NCBI GenBank assembly: GCA_036362985.1
Contig: JAYGXS010000005.1
Location: 52,496,560 to 52,560,559 of the forward strand
Source: Ligula intestinalis
Lineage: Eukaryota; Platyhelminthes; Cestoda; Diphyllobothriidea; Diphyllobothriidae
DNA: 64,000 nt
Direction: 5' to 3'
The position numbers and the translations under genes were made by a program. The notes beneath the pieces are model-generated. The model saw nothing but the letters and a program-made list of their open reading frames with translations, was not told the origin of the DNA and searched no databases. Position 1 is the stretch's first letter. Every line of letters starts with the position of its first letter. Below are positions 24,718 through 34,867 of the stretch, piece by piece.

Positions 24718-25284
24718 GTTGATATTCAAATTGTGCTGTAACCCACTTGTTATTAATTCATGCAGCTGACGAGCCGTCACGAAATTTATTTGATCGAATA
24801 AATTCTGCCATATTTGCTTGCTTCAAATTTCTTCCTGGGAAAAGATATTTCACATTTCTCAAAAGACGACAGTTTTCAATGGGCCACCTAAAGTCACCGT
24901 TGATATATAGGAGGCGTGAAGTAGAATTTATTTTCCGGATGGGAACTTTTATTTCTTCTCTTATTGGCTTTGCAACTTGCATAGATGACATAACAAACAA
25001 CACGATAGGACGTTTTAAACGGTGCCTTTATCGCGGATTCGCGTTTGGACAGATAAAATTAACGAAAAACATCAGTTCTTTCTGAATTTTGATCTATCGA
25101 CGTAGATGGGTATCTCAAAATTAATTATTTAACAAAATCTTTCCGAAATTCCCAGTTGTATTCAGTTAATGTGTGTCGTATTTTGATCTATGCGGCATCA
25201 ACCGATGCGTGTTCAAGTGACGTTTGATATTTAAAGGAGGTGTAATTTGCTGTCAAATAAGTACAATAAAAGATTTTTTCGTGC

Positions 25285-26345
25285 ATATGCTCCATAAAGA
25301 AGGAGATAGAACGTCACCTTATAGCTTTAGACCAGTTAGTCTCACCAGCATTTGTTACAATCTAATGGAGAACCTAATCAAAACGGAACTAATGAGACAT
25401 ATTGAGGCGAACAACTTGCTAAGGGCAGTGCAACACGGATTCCGAAGTGGCCACTCTTGTCTCACAAACCTGCTAACATCCTTGGAAAGCTGAACGAAAT
25501 CTCTGGAAATGCGTTCGTCGGTCGATGTGATCTACATTGACTTCAGCAAGGCATACGACAAGGTTCCACACTGACGACTGATATGAATGCTGTATTAAAT
25601 GGGTGTGACTGGAAACCTACTCAAATGGTAAGCCGACTTCCGAACAGGCAGGCGTCAGCAGGTTTCTATTGGAGACACCAGAACAGAATGAAAAAAACCG
25701 TATCCAGTGGAGTTCCGTAGGGTAGCGTTTTGGGTCCCAGTCTATTTCTGGCATATCTGAACGCATTCCTTGACTTCCTCACCTGTGAGAAAGTCATGTT
25801 TGCAGATGGTCTAAAGATCTGGAAGTCCATTGAAAGCTCAGAGGATGTACAGACCTTAAAAAATGACTTGGATCGCTTGCAAAAGTGGTGGGAAAAATGG
25901 CTATTGCAGCTAAACTTCAAAAAATGCCAAGTTATCCGTTTACGGTCTAGTCGCAGAAAGGTGATAACATTCGAGTATGACTATTCGATTGAAGGCCATC
26001 AACTCTAGCTAGTGAACGAACAACGAGATCTAGGTGTACGTATGACACTCGACCTCAAACTCTCAACTAACTGTGCTTAAAACGCAAAGAAGGTTTTGGG
26101 CATCCTCGGAGCGATCAGAAGGTCCGTCCTCTATTTCAATGAGGAGTTGTTTGGGCGAGTCTTCGGAACATTTTTTTCGGCAGATGCTAAATACTGCGTC
26201 CAGGCGTGGTGCCCTTAGATGAAGAAAGATTACGCAAGGCTCAAGAAAGTGGAAAGAACGGTGACCAAGCTAGTCAGCCGCTTAGGAGGTCTCCCATATA
26301 AAGATCGCCTAGATAGGCTCCATCTTTTTCCTTTCTTAATATGCG
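25285..26345 (+). pseudogene. CR1-like LINE RT pseudogene (LINE-2)
   Basis: The reverse transcriptase starts inside the fingers (SFRPVSLTSICYNLMENLIK, 25323). It continues with VQHGFRSGHSCLTNLL and VIYIDFSKAYDKVPH, interrupted by several stops. After a frameshift, GPSLFLAYLNAFLDFL leads to the active-site box MFADG (expected FADD) near 25797, then LDRLQKWWEKWLLQLNFKKC. The thumb region RDLGVRMTLDLKL and GTFFSADAKYCVQAW extends to LPYKDRLDRLHLFPF. The C-terminus is replaced at about 26345 by an inverted PLE end. Endonuclease and ORF1 are absent. Confidence 0.88.
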
Positions 26346-26429
26346 AAAATATTCGCGGTCCAGAGATAATTTTATCTTCATTTTCCCCAGAAGAGGAAGA
26401 AGAAGTTGAGGCGATTCCTGGGACCTGGT

Positions 26430-26485
26430 TATAATTAAGCTGACGTTTCGGAAACTCTCTCGTCTCCATCGTCAGAACCATGTCC
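26430..26485 (-). ncRNA. Hammerhead-ribozyme-like motif (minus strand)
   Basis: Reading the minus strand: CTGACGA (26475-26469), a six-pair stem II GGAGAC/GTTTCC with GAGAGA loop, GAAA (26449-26446) and CGTC (26445-26442), giving a GUC triplet and an ACGT palindrome. The single core difference is C for T in CTGATGA. Downstream on the same strand GTCCCAGGAATCGCCTCAAC and CTTCTTCTTCC resemble the box after the 12.0-kb motifs. It sits at the 3' side of a minus-strand PLE fragment. Confidence 0.62.
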
Positions 26486-26985
26486 GTTTCCTGCCGTTTG
26501 TCTTGAGAGAATGCATCCTGTCTTCAGTCGGGTTTCATAACGGTGCCTCTTACGCGCGTGTAAATCGATTGGACCGATCGATTGGAGGTGGTTGTTTGAA
26601 TTTCCCTCTTCCTCGCGGGTGCCTTCACGGGAATGAATGCCACCTTTTTTACACGACTCCTGATAATTTAGACTTTCTTCCTTCGTGGGTTTGTGGTCGT
26701 TTGCGTCTTTTTCGCCTTTTCGGGCGCACCCACGAGCAATTGTGCCATATCGTTTAGGAGATCCTTGTTCGGTGACACGTTCCTCCTTTGTGGGCGTCGG
26801 TCGTCTGTCCTGTTTGCCTTCTTTTGCCTGGCCTGTTGCCCCGTTTCGGGCGGAGGTGAGCCCTGCGCGGAGCGCTTGGTAGGCCGGATGAAGGTCCATG
26901 GCTCTGTTAAGTGTGCCATTGGAGGACCAACATGCTGGTTAATTTCGCAAGTAAATGACGGAGGCTGGTACGGGCAGGAGTGCAC
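26486..26985 (-). pseudogene. Penelope-like element C-terminal/3' fragment 4
   Basis: The minus-strand frame contains INQHV and, displaced by about 30 bp, DLHPAYQALRAGL. Together these resemble the INRHVE..PAYRALR tail that follows the GIY-YIG nuclease in PLEs. The remainder is basic and low-complexity (polar, Lys/Glu/Thr-rich) up to the hammerhead-like motif. Assignment rests on this short motif plus the 3' ribozyme-like element. The copy interrupts or abuts LINE-2. Confidence 0.5.
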
Positions 26986-27024
26986 ACGACGCGCAGTTTT
27001 CCCTGTTGTGCATCGTCATAAGAG

Positions 27025-27300
27025 TAATAATAATAATAATAAGGTTTATTTGTAAAGCACATCTTTGGCGCCGTCAAGTGTAGCAGAGGGTAATTTACCA
27101 ATGACCTTCGCACACATCGCGACCATCGCGTCCCATCATGATCACCTTACCCAACCACTCATGCAGAGTGAAGTTAAACAGGAAGTAGCTGGTGCGTTTA
27201 TGAGGAATATAAGGGAGCCTAAATAAGCTACCTTTGCCGATTAATCTCGTCAAGATCTCAGCTTTCGAACGAACTTGTTCCTGACTACCTAAAAAAACCA
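27025..27300 (-). mobile_element. LINE 3' end with (ATT)n tail
   Basis: On the minus strand, TTGACGGCGCCAAAGATGTG is followed by CTTTACAAATAAACC and then (ATT)n at 27025-27041. AATAAA plus a simple ATT tail is typical of RTE-like LINE 3' ends. The upstream 200 bp is non-coding apart from an unrecognised 68-aa frame. Confidence 0.5.
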
Positions 27301-27339
27301 CACCTTGTCAAAAACTAGGTGCAGATTTTTCTGCTCTAA

Positions 27340-27480
27340 TAAATTGAAATATATTTTATAGCAAACGTGCACAACGTTGGGTGGCAAATTTTGCTTTGTG
27401 TTAATATAACACTTGAAGAAAAGGAATCTATCGATTTTCGAAAAGTTCTTAAATTGCCGAATAATTTGAAAACCTGCTGA
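27340..27480 (+). repeat. AT-rich dispersed repeat, copy B
   Basis: Counterpart of 14775-14960 (see shared blocks there). Identity is moderate, so both copies are old. Confidence 0.5.
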
Positions 27481-28087
27481 CTTTAGCACTTAAATTAAAG
27501 GTCTGCAAACTGCACACAGTATACATGCAGCCTAAAGAAAAATATATATTCACCTTCAGATGAGGAAGAGGATACATAGTTCTCCTAATATTTGACAGTG
27601 CATGCCGATCATGTTATATAATGCATAGGAAGCAGTAATAAGTTTACAAATACGATGTAGCAGGAATGCAGTTTTTACAGGCATAAAATATCTTATTATA
27701 AACTTTTTAAAACGTTAAGATATCATTTCATGCATGTTTTCGATGGACTAGATTTGAGTTTATAAGAGCAATGAAAATCAATGCAAAAATACACACTACT
27801 TAATCAGTCATTCATGTACAAACGATAACTTTTGCAGGTGACTAGAAAGAAGCCCGTTTAATGGCCGGCATCCCAAAGGGACTGATATATGTTGAAATTA
27901 TCCTGTACGATAATGAATCGTACAAGCATACTGAGGTAATTTGTTTGAATCGAAAATACGTTTCAGAATTTTGGTTGACATTCAATGAAAAAGGCAATCT
28001 ACTGTATATTATTGGTAACTAAACAACTGCCTACGGATCTAAAAATTCAGCACCACAGTTTATATACCACATCGCAACTGACAGGAC

Positions 28088-28125
28088 AGTGAACGTGTGA
28101 CTCAACGGTAAGAGCGTTGGGTTGA
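28088..28125 (+). other. tRNA-like 5' half (A-box region)
   Basis: GTGACTCAACGGTAAGAGCG resembles a tRNA D-arm with A box. No B box follows, so it is a truncated SINE head or tRNA fragment rather than a functional tRNA. Confidence 0.35.
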
Positions 28126-28169
28126 AAAGATATTTTGGCCCTAAGAAAGTTTTACGCTTTATGCGAAAG

Positions 28170-28402
28170 GATTACGCTTTGAGGACATGTTGCAGTGGCA
28201 CCTCTCGCCTCATCTTCGCGGGCACACAATGAAGCTGCGCCCGAAGATGTTCAAGCTAAACCTCCGCTCTGAATTATTCACGCAACACGCCATACAACAA
28301 TGAAACAACCTCCCACAGTCAGTCATGGAGGCCACTTCCCTTCAGTTGTTCAAAGAACGCTTGAATAGTTACATGCATCCCCTGTTGTCCGTCGAAGTCT
28401 GA
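28170..28402 (+). pseudogene. CR1-like LINE C-terminal fragment
   Basis: Reads LSPHLRGHTMKLRPKMFKLN, then TQHAIQQ, a stop, NNLPQSVMEATSLQLFKERL and a final TGA at 28400-28402. This is the conserved end of CR1-type ORF2 (LRGH..KL, WN.LP, FK..L). The stop in the WN position shows decay. A plausible 3' untranslated tail with AATAAACTGAAAATGAA ends near 28573. Confidence 0.75.
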
Positions 28403-28779
28403 ACTCTAACCACCAGACTTATTTGTAAATACAATGCTACTCACTGTTTGCCAAAACTATGCTAGTAATGGCAATTTTATATGTGCACGTGCATGCGTGT
28501 GACGCACCGGCATGTAATCAATAGGGTTTTCAAAGGCATTGCCTATTATCCTCACCAAATAAACTGAAAATGAAGCTCCAGATACCGTGAAATCTGATGT
28601 TGGGTAAGGCCGCCAGGAGACGGCTTAAGGAGCTAGACTGCTGCTGTTAGTTCTCAATGCCCATTGCAAGTATGCTGGTAGAGTTACGACAATTCCCATT
28701 AAAATGTATGGTGGGCCTATGTGGGCCTTCAGAAAATTATTATCGGGCCATTACATCTATAAAACAGCAACATTTACAC

Positions 28780-28980
28780 TTATAAGCAGTGCTATTCCCG
28801 TACACATTGTTGGTTCTGGACATAGCCAGGACCCCAGCGAACACTTCTGAATGATTTATAAGGTCCCACAAAAGTACTTCAAGGCCCTGGGTCAGCGTAT
28901 GCTAGCAACGGCAGAAGCGACCGCTATCAAGTTAAGAAAGCCGGGATGAACTATTGTCAGGACCCCCCTAGTATTTCTTA
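28780..28980 (+). pseudogene. Retroelement C-terminal fragment, GIY-YIG type tail
   Basis: Reads HIVGSGHSQDPSEHF, then a stop, MIYKVPQKYFKALGQRMLAT and AEATAIKLRKPG. It is clearly related to the fragment at 62395-62765 (HMVETDHRVEAREAF ... LLATTEAAAIRL). The His-x6-8-F ... EA.AI.L arrangement resembles the end of GIY-YIG nucleases attached to retroelements. The exact clade is not certain. Confidence 0.45.
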
Positions 28981-29519
28981 AATTTCTTGACTAAGTGTTA
29001 CTTAAACGTAAAAAGTAAAAATATGACACACGTAATTTTAGGGGATGGCGGACTTCGCGTACGAAAGCCTTGTAAAGGACGTTCCTTGAAAATCTCTCTG
29101 GCAAAATGCGTTTAGTGTCATGGCCCAGAAGATTGCCTACTGAATGGCTTGCCTCGGCCTTTCTAATTACTGACACTCCCACTACAACTGTCCCTCCTTA
29201 ATGCTGCCTCTATGTGAAGCACGCATGTTAGGATGGGGTGATTCATTCGCCCCTTTATGTACCTCACACCTGCCCAATGCACACAACGCAACCCAATTTT
29301 CTGTGAATTCATCTATACTGATATATTTGGCAGACAGGTCATCCCTGTAAGAAGCAAACCACCATTACGGTGCATGTAGTGACACCAGGTCCTAAACAAA
29401 TGCATTGATGTTCACAATCAGTGTCAATTTGTTCGTAGAAATAGTCCTGACCATCAAAAAGAGCAGCCAAATATTCAATGAACTTCTGTGAATTTCAAAT
29501 AAGCTACTTAGATTGGATA
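28981..29519. other. No recognised feature
   Basis: No long frame and no repeat identified. Confidence 0.4.
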
Positions 29520-29529
29520 ATTAGTCATG

Positions 29530-29585
29530 TCGTAGTGCTGCAGGGCGTATCTCTCACTGCTGACATGTGTGTGTTCGACCATCGA
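29530..29585 (+). other. tRNA-like promoter remnant
   Basis: CGTAGTGCTGCAGGGCGTAT followed by TGTGTTCGACCATC resembles A and B boxes about 30 bp apart. It is probably a SINE head remnant. Confidence 0.3.
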
Positions 29586-29684
29586 TTTCGATGAAGTCTA
29601 CAAAGTGTACCAACAGGTCGGTACCGAAGGTGACAGTCTCAGGTGTTAACTTTAAAGTGATAGAAGACGTAGTTAGCGGCTGCG

Positions 29685-29755
29685 CACTCTTCTCCTTCAC
29701 CCGGAGTCTCGAAAACTAAGCAGGTTCCAGCGTGGGCTGCTTTCCACATGCAAGC
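29685..29755 (+). other. 5S rRNA-like fragment
   Basis: CTCGAAAACTAAGCAGG (29711-29727) matches the conserved 5S rRNA box A segment CTCGAAAGCTAAGCAGG at 16 of 17 positions. It is followed by weaker 5S-like sequence (TTCCAGCGTGGGCTGCTTTC). The rest of the gene is not preserved, so it is a pseudogene or the head of a 5S-derived SINE. Confidence 0.45.
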
Positions 29756-29984
29756 CAAAATATCGCCTAATTTATTCTTAAGTGACAGCAGCCTTTTGTG
29801 CTGGTACTACTGTACTATCTAGCCTAAGCTCACCCTTAATAGGTGTCTAGCCAGACTTTAGTAAACCAAGACTGGTACTGCTAATACCAATATAACTTTT
29901 TCTAATACTACTTACTAGGGTGTAGCTTGGTGATAGTACTTTCTGGTAATATTACTGACTGTTTTGCAAGTCAGAAGTGACGCT

Positions 29985-30140
29985 GATTAAAGTCAGCTCT
30001 GGGCTCATATCACCACAATCTTGGCAAGAAGTCTAGAAGTACTGGTGCGGGCACTGACACCACCATTTCTTGAAGGTGAGGCTACTTAAGCCAACCCTAG
30101 GGCTCATATACCCATGGTCTCAACAAGGAGTGTGACTCTG
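29985..30140. repeat. Imperfect direct repeat, ~98-bp spacing
   Basis: Blocks beginning TTAAAGTCAGCTCTGGGCTC (about 29987) and TTAAGCCAACCCTAGGGCTC (about 30087) continue to match for some 45 bp, including TCATAT and AACAAGGAG-like sequence. Confidence 0.4.
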
Positions 30141-30440
30141 GATTTAACTATTTCGGGTTAGTACATGCTTGGGTCTTGAGCACAGCAGTTTTTGCCTTGG
30201 TTTCCGCACTCTCAACTTGATCCACCGAGCTGTGTTAGTTTCTCTTAGGTACGGGCTAAGATACTGCTGCTATAGGTACGTGCCTATGCTGAAGTGCTAA
30301 TTTCTAGTTATCATGCTTATTAAAGCCAGTAGATAGTACACTATAGGCGCTGCCTGTGTGTCCTTCTGAGGAATTGCACCTAGTTAACACTCCCAATCTG
30401 TGTGAGGTTAAAGTGATTAAAATTTGGGTAATAATTGAGC

Positions 30441-30721
30441 GTTTGTAAACGTAGCTGACCCTGGGTTTGTTTAACCAGAGTGGGACACAAAGGACTGACC
30501 TCGAGATGAGAAACTAACAAAGGTTACTTGTTCTGTATTTGTTTTAATACAAGTAACAACGGAGGTGCTTTTCTCCCCGCTGGTAGATTTCAACTCCACC
30601 TTCCTGGATCATCAGTCCTGAGTGTTTTACTGATCTGTGCATTGCCCTTACACATTCTTCCTAACAATATCTGTACTTATACAATAAACCATCATACACT
30701 TTACCTATCTCGGATTATTAC
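30441..30721 (+). mobile_element. Gypsy LTR, left copy
   Basis: About 280 bp nearly identical to 45921-46200 in the same orientation. Shared blocks include AACGTAGCTGACCCTGGGTT, GGTAGATTTCAACTCCACCT and TTTACCTATCTCGGATTATT. An AATAAA lies near the 3' end. The following TTTGTGATCATTTGCA is in primer-binding-site position but matches no tRNA that I recognise. The copies differ by scattered substitutions and small indels. Boundaries are set to the limits of homology and may be off by a few bases. Confidence 0.9.
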
Positions 30722-30737
30722 TTTGTGATCATTTGCA

Positions 30738-31290
30738 ATGACGTATGACGATTCTAGTGCGATCAAGGACGAACGGAAGCCGGTGGATAAAGTTGAAGAA
30801 GTTAATATAGCTATTATAATGGAGGGAACCATTCTGACAGACGAATCTACGTGCTCGGGCGCTACAGCGGTGGCAGCGACCGTAACGAACACGTCAGAAA
30901 CGAACACGACATAGTAAAATTATCAATCATCTCCCACAGACAAAAGTACCAAAATACGAAACACGGGAAGACTTCCAAGTGTGGCTTAAAAGATCACGAT
31001 TTTATCTACAAGGGATAAACCCAAAAGATCGAAGCCGGGCTTAAATGAAAGCTTTGGGACCGAAAGAGCTAGACAAAGCACTCGACGCTGGCCTGTCAGC
31101 AGACATCAAATTAGAGGTTTTATGTACTAGGTTGGAAACCCTGCTCCGCTCCACACTATCGCTAACAGAAGCGATTGAAGGGCTCACGCATCACCAACAC
31201 CAATGAAGTGAACAACCCAAAGTATACGCCCAGGACCAACAGCGGTTTGCCACCGCAGCATAACCCACGCTGGCCCAAGCAGACAAAGAC
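30738..31290 (+). pseudogene. Gypsy gag, N-terminal part
   Basis: The start codon at 30738 begins MTYDDSSAIKDERKPVDKVE, which recurs after the second LTR at 46217. The frame stops at 30911. After a frameshift the capsid-like region continues: YETREDFQVWLKRSRFYLQG, a stop, then KALGPKELDKALDAGLSADI and LCTRLETLLRSTLSLTEAIE. This matches the general pattern of Ty3/Gypsy Gag. It is interrupted at about 31290 by a LINE 3' fragment and resumes at 31860. Confidence 0.8.
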
Positions 31291-31299
31291 CATGTTGTG

Positions 31300-31858
31300 T
31301 TATACCACATTTTCAAGGTCGCTATTAATAGTTATCGCCAAATTTACGATGGGCTCTGGAGTCAGAGTCAAGCATCACTTCCATGGGCTGCGAACTCTTC
31401 TCCGTTTTTGCAACCTTCGCTGTGGTCTTCGAGGTCGCTATTAATGGTTATCGCAAACTTTTCGATGGGCTCTGGAGTCAGGTGGGTCACATCTCGGTGA
31501 CGTTGCCTTGACTTCTACTGTTTTCTCCGGTTGTCCCGGATGACCCCTTCTTAACCCAACGATATATTATTTTTTCCCATGACCATAAACGTCCCGAACC
31601 GTCAAAATCAGGTCCCAATCTAACCACCTCAAACCCTGTCACCTATTAAGGCAGTTTTTTCTCCCAGAGTTTTTTTGGAAATCGGTGGCCCGCTGAACTC
31701 ATCCACAGATTTAGGAGGTTTTTACTGCCGATGACAATTATTTTATAAGAGTTCACTGCTTATCATCATTATTTTTTTTTCACGATAGCAGTAACTTTGT
31801 AACGACAGCGCCCCTTGGGCCTTAAATATGCAAATTATTATTATTATTACCAACCCTG
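31300..31858 (+). mobile_element. LINE 3' UTR fragment with internal tandem repeats
   Basis: Homologous to 33100-33825. It has two copies of a GGTCGCTATTAAT.GTTATCGC unit ending in CTCTGGAGTCAG, then CGATGACCCC-type sequence. It ends CCTTGGGCCTTAAATATGC plus (ATT)n. No coding part is left. It is inserted in the Gypsy gag. Confidence 0.8.
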
Positions 31859-31859
31859 A

Positions 31860-32140
31860 CCTGAAACATTCCTTTTTGGTTCAACCACCAAGCGAGATTA
31901 CCGAGGCAGTGACCCGCTCCGAACGATACCTTCGGGCGGCGAATATGACGAACAGATAATTAACCAGCCAACCGCGTGGCGACTTCCGAGGGCGATATAA
32001 TGATACTCAGAGACCCTGGCGCCATTGGGCTAACCGACAAGACGCCAGAAATCCAGCTGGCCTGAGATTCAGTGGGGGACACTTCCCCTTCTACCCTACG
32101 AATAACACTACGACTACCAAAGCCAACGCAAATAGAGTAG
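31860..32140 (+). pseudogene. Gypsy gag, C-terminal part
   Basis: Reads NPDLKHSFLVQPPSEITEAV and TRSERYLRAANMTNR, continuing the gag reading interrupted at 31290, then an Arg/Asn-rich stretch (GDFRGRYNDTQRPWRHWANR). One stop is present. It is followed at about 32140 by a second LINE insertion. Confidence 0.7.
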
Positions 32141-33825
32141 CGTTTTACAAGGCATGGTTTTAGGTCCCCCCTTTTCATTCTTTACATAAATGAAATTTCA
32201 AAAGTGCTAGATAAATCGGAAAATTTCATTTTTGCTGATGACCTTAAGTATATTCTCTCATATATAAGGGCACAGCCAGTAGTTGTGTTGATAAAGTTAA
32301 CGCAGACTTGCGTACCATCTCAAGTTGAAGCGCTACATGGCCGATGGAGTTTTCTCCATCCAAATGTAGTTTCATGAGTTTTGTTCCCGCAAGGCTTCTT
32401 GCACCCATTATCTTCCAAAATAGTCCACTGCTAGGAAGATCTACGATAAAGGATTTGGGTCTTACTCACACGAATTAGCTTGCATTATCACCTCATGCAG
32501 ATTGAATTTCTGACAAGGCCGCACAGATATGTGGGTTTATATTGCATAATTTTTTATTTTAGAAATTAATTTAAAAGTATACCGCATGTTTGTTCTCCCT
32601 ATGCTAGAATACTGCTGTCCGCTTTTTGGTCTCATGACCCAGAATAACCGCAGTAAGATTGAAAAGGTTCAGCGAGTTTTACTCGTAAAATATTTTCTGT
32701 TTCTGGGTCTGGTATGTGTTATACAGATAGATGTCAGTTAGCAAACATTAAATTTCTTTGGGTAAGAAGACTCGAAGCTGGTATATGCTTTCTGTTTCGC
32801 GTTAACAGTAGTCCTAATCTCCCACAAATTAACGCACTCCTTCCAGTAGACCGACCTTACGCCACTCGTAACTCTTCCATGATAATTTTACCACCCCGCA
32901 GCTCCACACCTAACCATTCTCGCTTTTTTACCTCTAAATATGCTTTCATTTGGAGCAACCTTCTACTTGATATCAGGCTGTCTTCTACACTATAGATTTT
33001 TAAAAGCCAATAACATAAGCATTGAAATTTAGAGGAAATAAAGTAGTTACTGTCTGTTTCCTTTCCAAACACGCAAGTTGTAGATTTTGAAAAGGGTCCT
33101 CCTGGCATTTGAAGCAGAGTCAAGCATCATTTCCAAGGGCTGCGAACTTTTCTCCGTGTTTGCGACCTTCGCTGTCGTCTTAGAGGTCGCTATTAATGGT
33201 TATCGCCAGCTTTTCGATGGTCTCTGGAGTCAGATTTCAAAAAGGGTCCTCCTGGCATTTTAAGCTATTCTCAGTATACGGTGGTCGCTATTGATGGTTA
33301 CCGCTCGGATGCTCGTGAACTCTGGAGTATGATTTCGAAAAGGGTCCTCCTGGCATTTGAAGCTGTTCCCAGGATACGGTGATCTTCAAAGTCGCTACTG
33401 ATGGTTACCGCTCGGATGCTCGTGGACTCTGGAGTCTGGTGGGTTGCATCTCTGTGATGTTGCCTTGACTTCCACTGTCTTATCCTGTTGTCCCGGATGA
33501 CTCCTTCCTATCTCTCCGCTATATTATTTTTCCCATGACAATAAGCGTCCCGAACCCTCAATGGCAGGATCCATCAAAGCTGCATCACGTTATAACTTGC
33601 TACCCATTAAGGCAGTTTTTTCTCCTACATTTTTTTGAAAATCGGTGGCTCGCTAAACTCATACACCGATGTAGGAATTTTTTTACTGCCCAGATAATTA
33701 TTTTATAAGAGTTCGTTGTTAATCTGAACTATCTTTATTTTCTTGTTGTTGTTGTTGTTCTTGTTTGTAATGAAAGGGTCCCTTGGGCCTTAAATATATA
33801 ATTTATTATTATTTATACCCGGGCA
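32140..33825 (+). pseudogene. LINE RT pseudogene with long 3' UTR (LINE-4)
   Basis: Truncated at RT motif B: SVLQGMVLGPPFFILYINEI (~32148). The active-site box FADD is intact (FIFADDLKYILS, ~32230). The thumb is full of stops. The C-terminal block 32714-32995 reads YTDRCQLANIKFLWVRRLEA and ends SKYAFIWSNLLLDIRLSSTL. The 3' UTR (33000-33825) carries three degenerate tandem units and the terminal CCCTTGGGCCTTAAATATAT-(ATT)n tail shared with 31300-31858. It lies between Gypsy gag and protease, so it inserted into the LTR element. Confidence 0.85.
33075..33440 (+). repeat. Minisatellite in LINE 3' UTR
   Basis: Three units start AAAAGGGTCCTCCTGGCATTT (33090, 33238 and 33337 approximately) and end CTCTGGAGT. 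Unit lengths are about 150, 98 and 100 bp. The first is longer because it includes the AGCATCA..TTCCA.GGGCTGCGAA segment also seen at 31370. Confidence 0.8.
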
Positions 33826-33829
33826 TTCA

Positions 33830-34070
33830 GGGCGAACCCAACAGATACGCATGCAATGCGAAGGATACCCGGACAACGACAGCGGAAACACCCGGTTACT
33901 TATGCATTCCTACCTGCATTTATATATTTCAAACACATGCCCCGTTTTATACGGTAGTCAAAGTTTTCAACCGGTTGGCAAGAGCATTAGTTGATACAGG
34001 CGCTTTACTATCCTTAGTGAACAGCCACATAGAAACATTGGCCGTGGCGGAGAAAGCCGCATCTATATAA
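33830..34070 (+). pseudogene. Gypsy zinc-knuckle remnant and aspartic protease
   Basis: REPNRYACNAKDTRT is a possible remnant of the nucleocapsid knuckle. It is followed by the retropepsin active site ALVDTGALLSLV (DTG at ~33990) and NSHIETLAVAEKAASI, ending in a stop. The protease is too short to be complete: the flap and ILG regions are missing because another LINE begins at about 34075. Confidence 0.75.
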
Positions 34071-34074
34071 AGCA

Positions 34075-34740
34075 GCCACTTGCATTTCTCTCGTTGGACT
34101 ATCCACAATTCACGGCGGTGGAGGAGAGCTGCTGGCTACGAGTTGTTCTAAAAAACAAATACTCCTTACTTGTTGGCTGTGTTTATCGCCCACCTCATGC
34201 CAATGCAGACTTCAATCTTTGTCTTTCGCAGGCATTTCATGCCGCAGCTGACTTGAATCTTAAGTATTGCTTGATTGCAGGCGATTTTAACCTTCCTGAC
34301 GTGCAATGGTTTCCACCATCCGGTCCTTCAAAGTTTGAGAACTTACTTGAGGCAATAGATGTCGGCAACTTTTACCTTGGTGCGCAACTCGATTTTCCGC
34401 AGCTAAGTGAATTTTCAAATTTTAATAGGATTTTATCGTATCATGTCGAATTTATTGGCATAATTGTTGTTCATAATTTGAATGTCTAAACCCTAAGCCA
34501 ATCCACTAACCGGTGGTCGTTTTCTTTAACTATAGGGGAAAATATACAGTTTTCTGCTGTTTTGCCCGACGTAGCCTCCCAGAAATTCTCTAAGATTCAG
34601 TTGAAAAACACGTAATTAAGTACGTAAATATTGAATCAGGTTGTATATTTTGAAGGAATACTCTATTTCCAACAAGAAATAGTGTACACTGGCCGAAATA
34701 TCAATCCAGATATGTTTCACCCTACATACCCTAGTAGCAT
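34075..34740 (+). pseudogene. LINE endonuclease fragment (LINE-5)
   Basis: This is the second half of an APE-type endonuclease: WLRVVLKNKYSLLVGCVYRP, CLIAGDFNLPDVQWFPPSGP and FENLLEAIDVGN. The catalytic GDFN is intact. The expected DLV..SDH end is degraded. The terminal 150 bp (34587-34735) is homologous to 41636-41800. It is truncated on both sides. Confidence 0.8.
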
Positions 34741-34845
34741 TTAATGTCTATTGAATGTATATTCATAGACATTCGAATGTCTATTCGATGTATATTTTGG
34801 ACCCTTCGAAAGATATCTATGCGATATCTTTTTATAGACATTCAT
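34741..34845. repeat. Palindromic AATGTCTAT / ATAGACATT cluster
   Basis: Four or five copies of the nonamer in both orientations within 100 bp, including a palindrome ATGTCTAT...ATAGACAT. It lies directly after the 3' end of the minus-strand CACTA-like cassette and may be its subterminal repeats. Confidence 0.5.
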
Positions 34846-34867
34846 AGTTTTCGGCGATAACGGCGGC

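Noticed and set aside
26503..27055. Plus-strand ORFs of 65-120 aa
   Set aside because: They are antisense to the minus-strand PLE C-terminus and LINE tail, which have better support.
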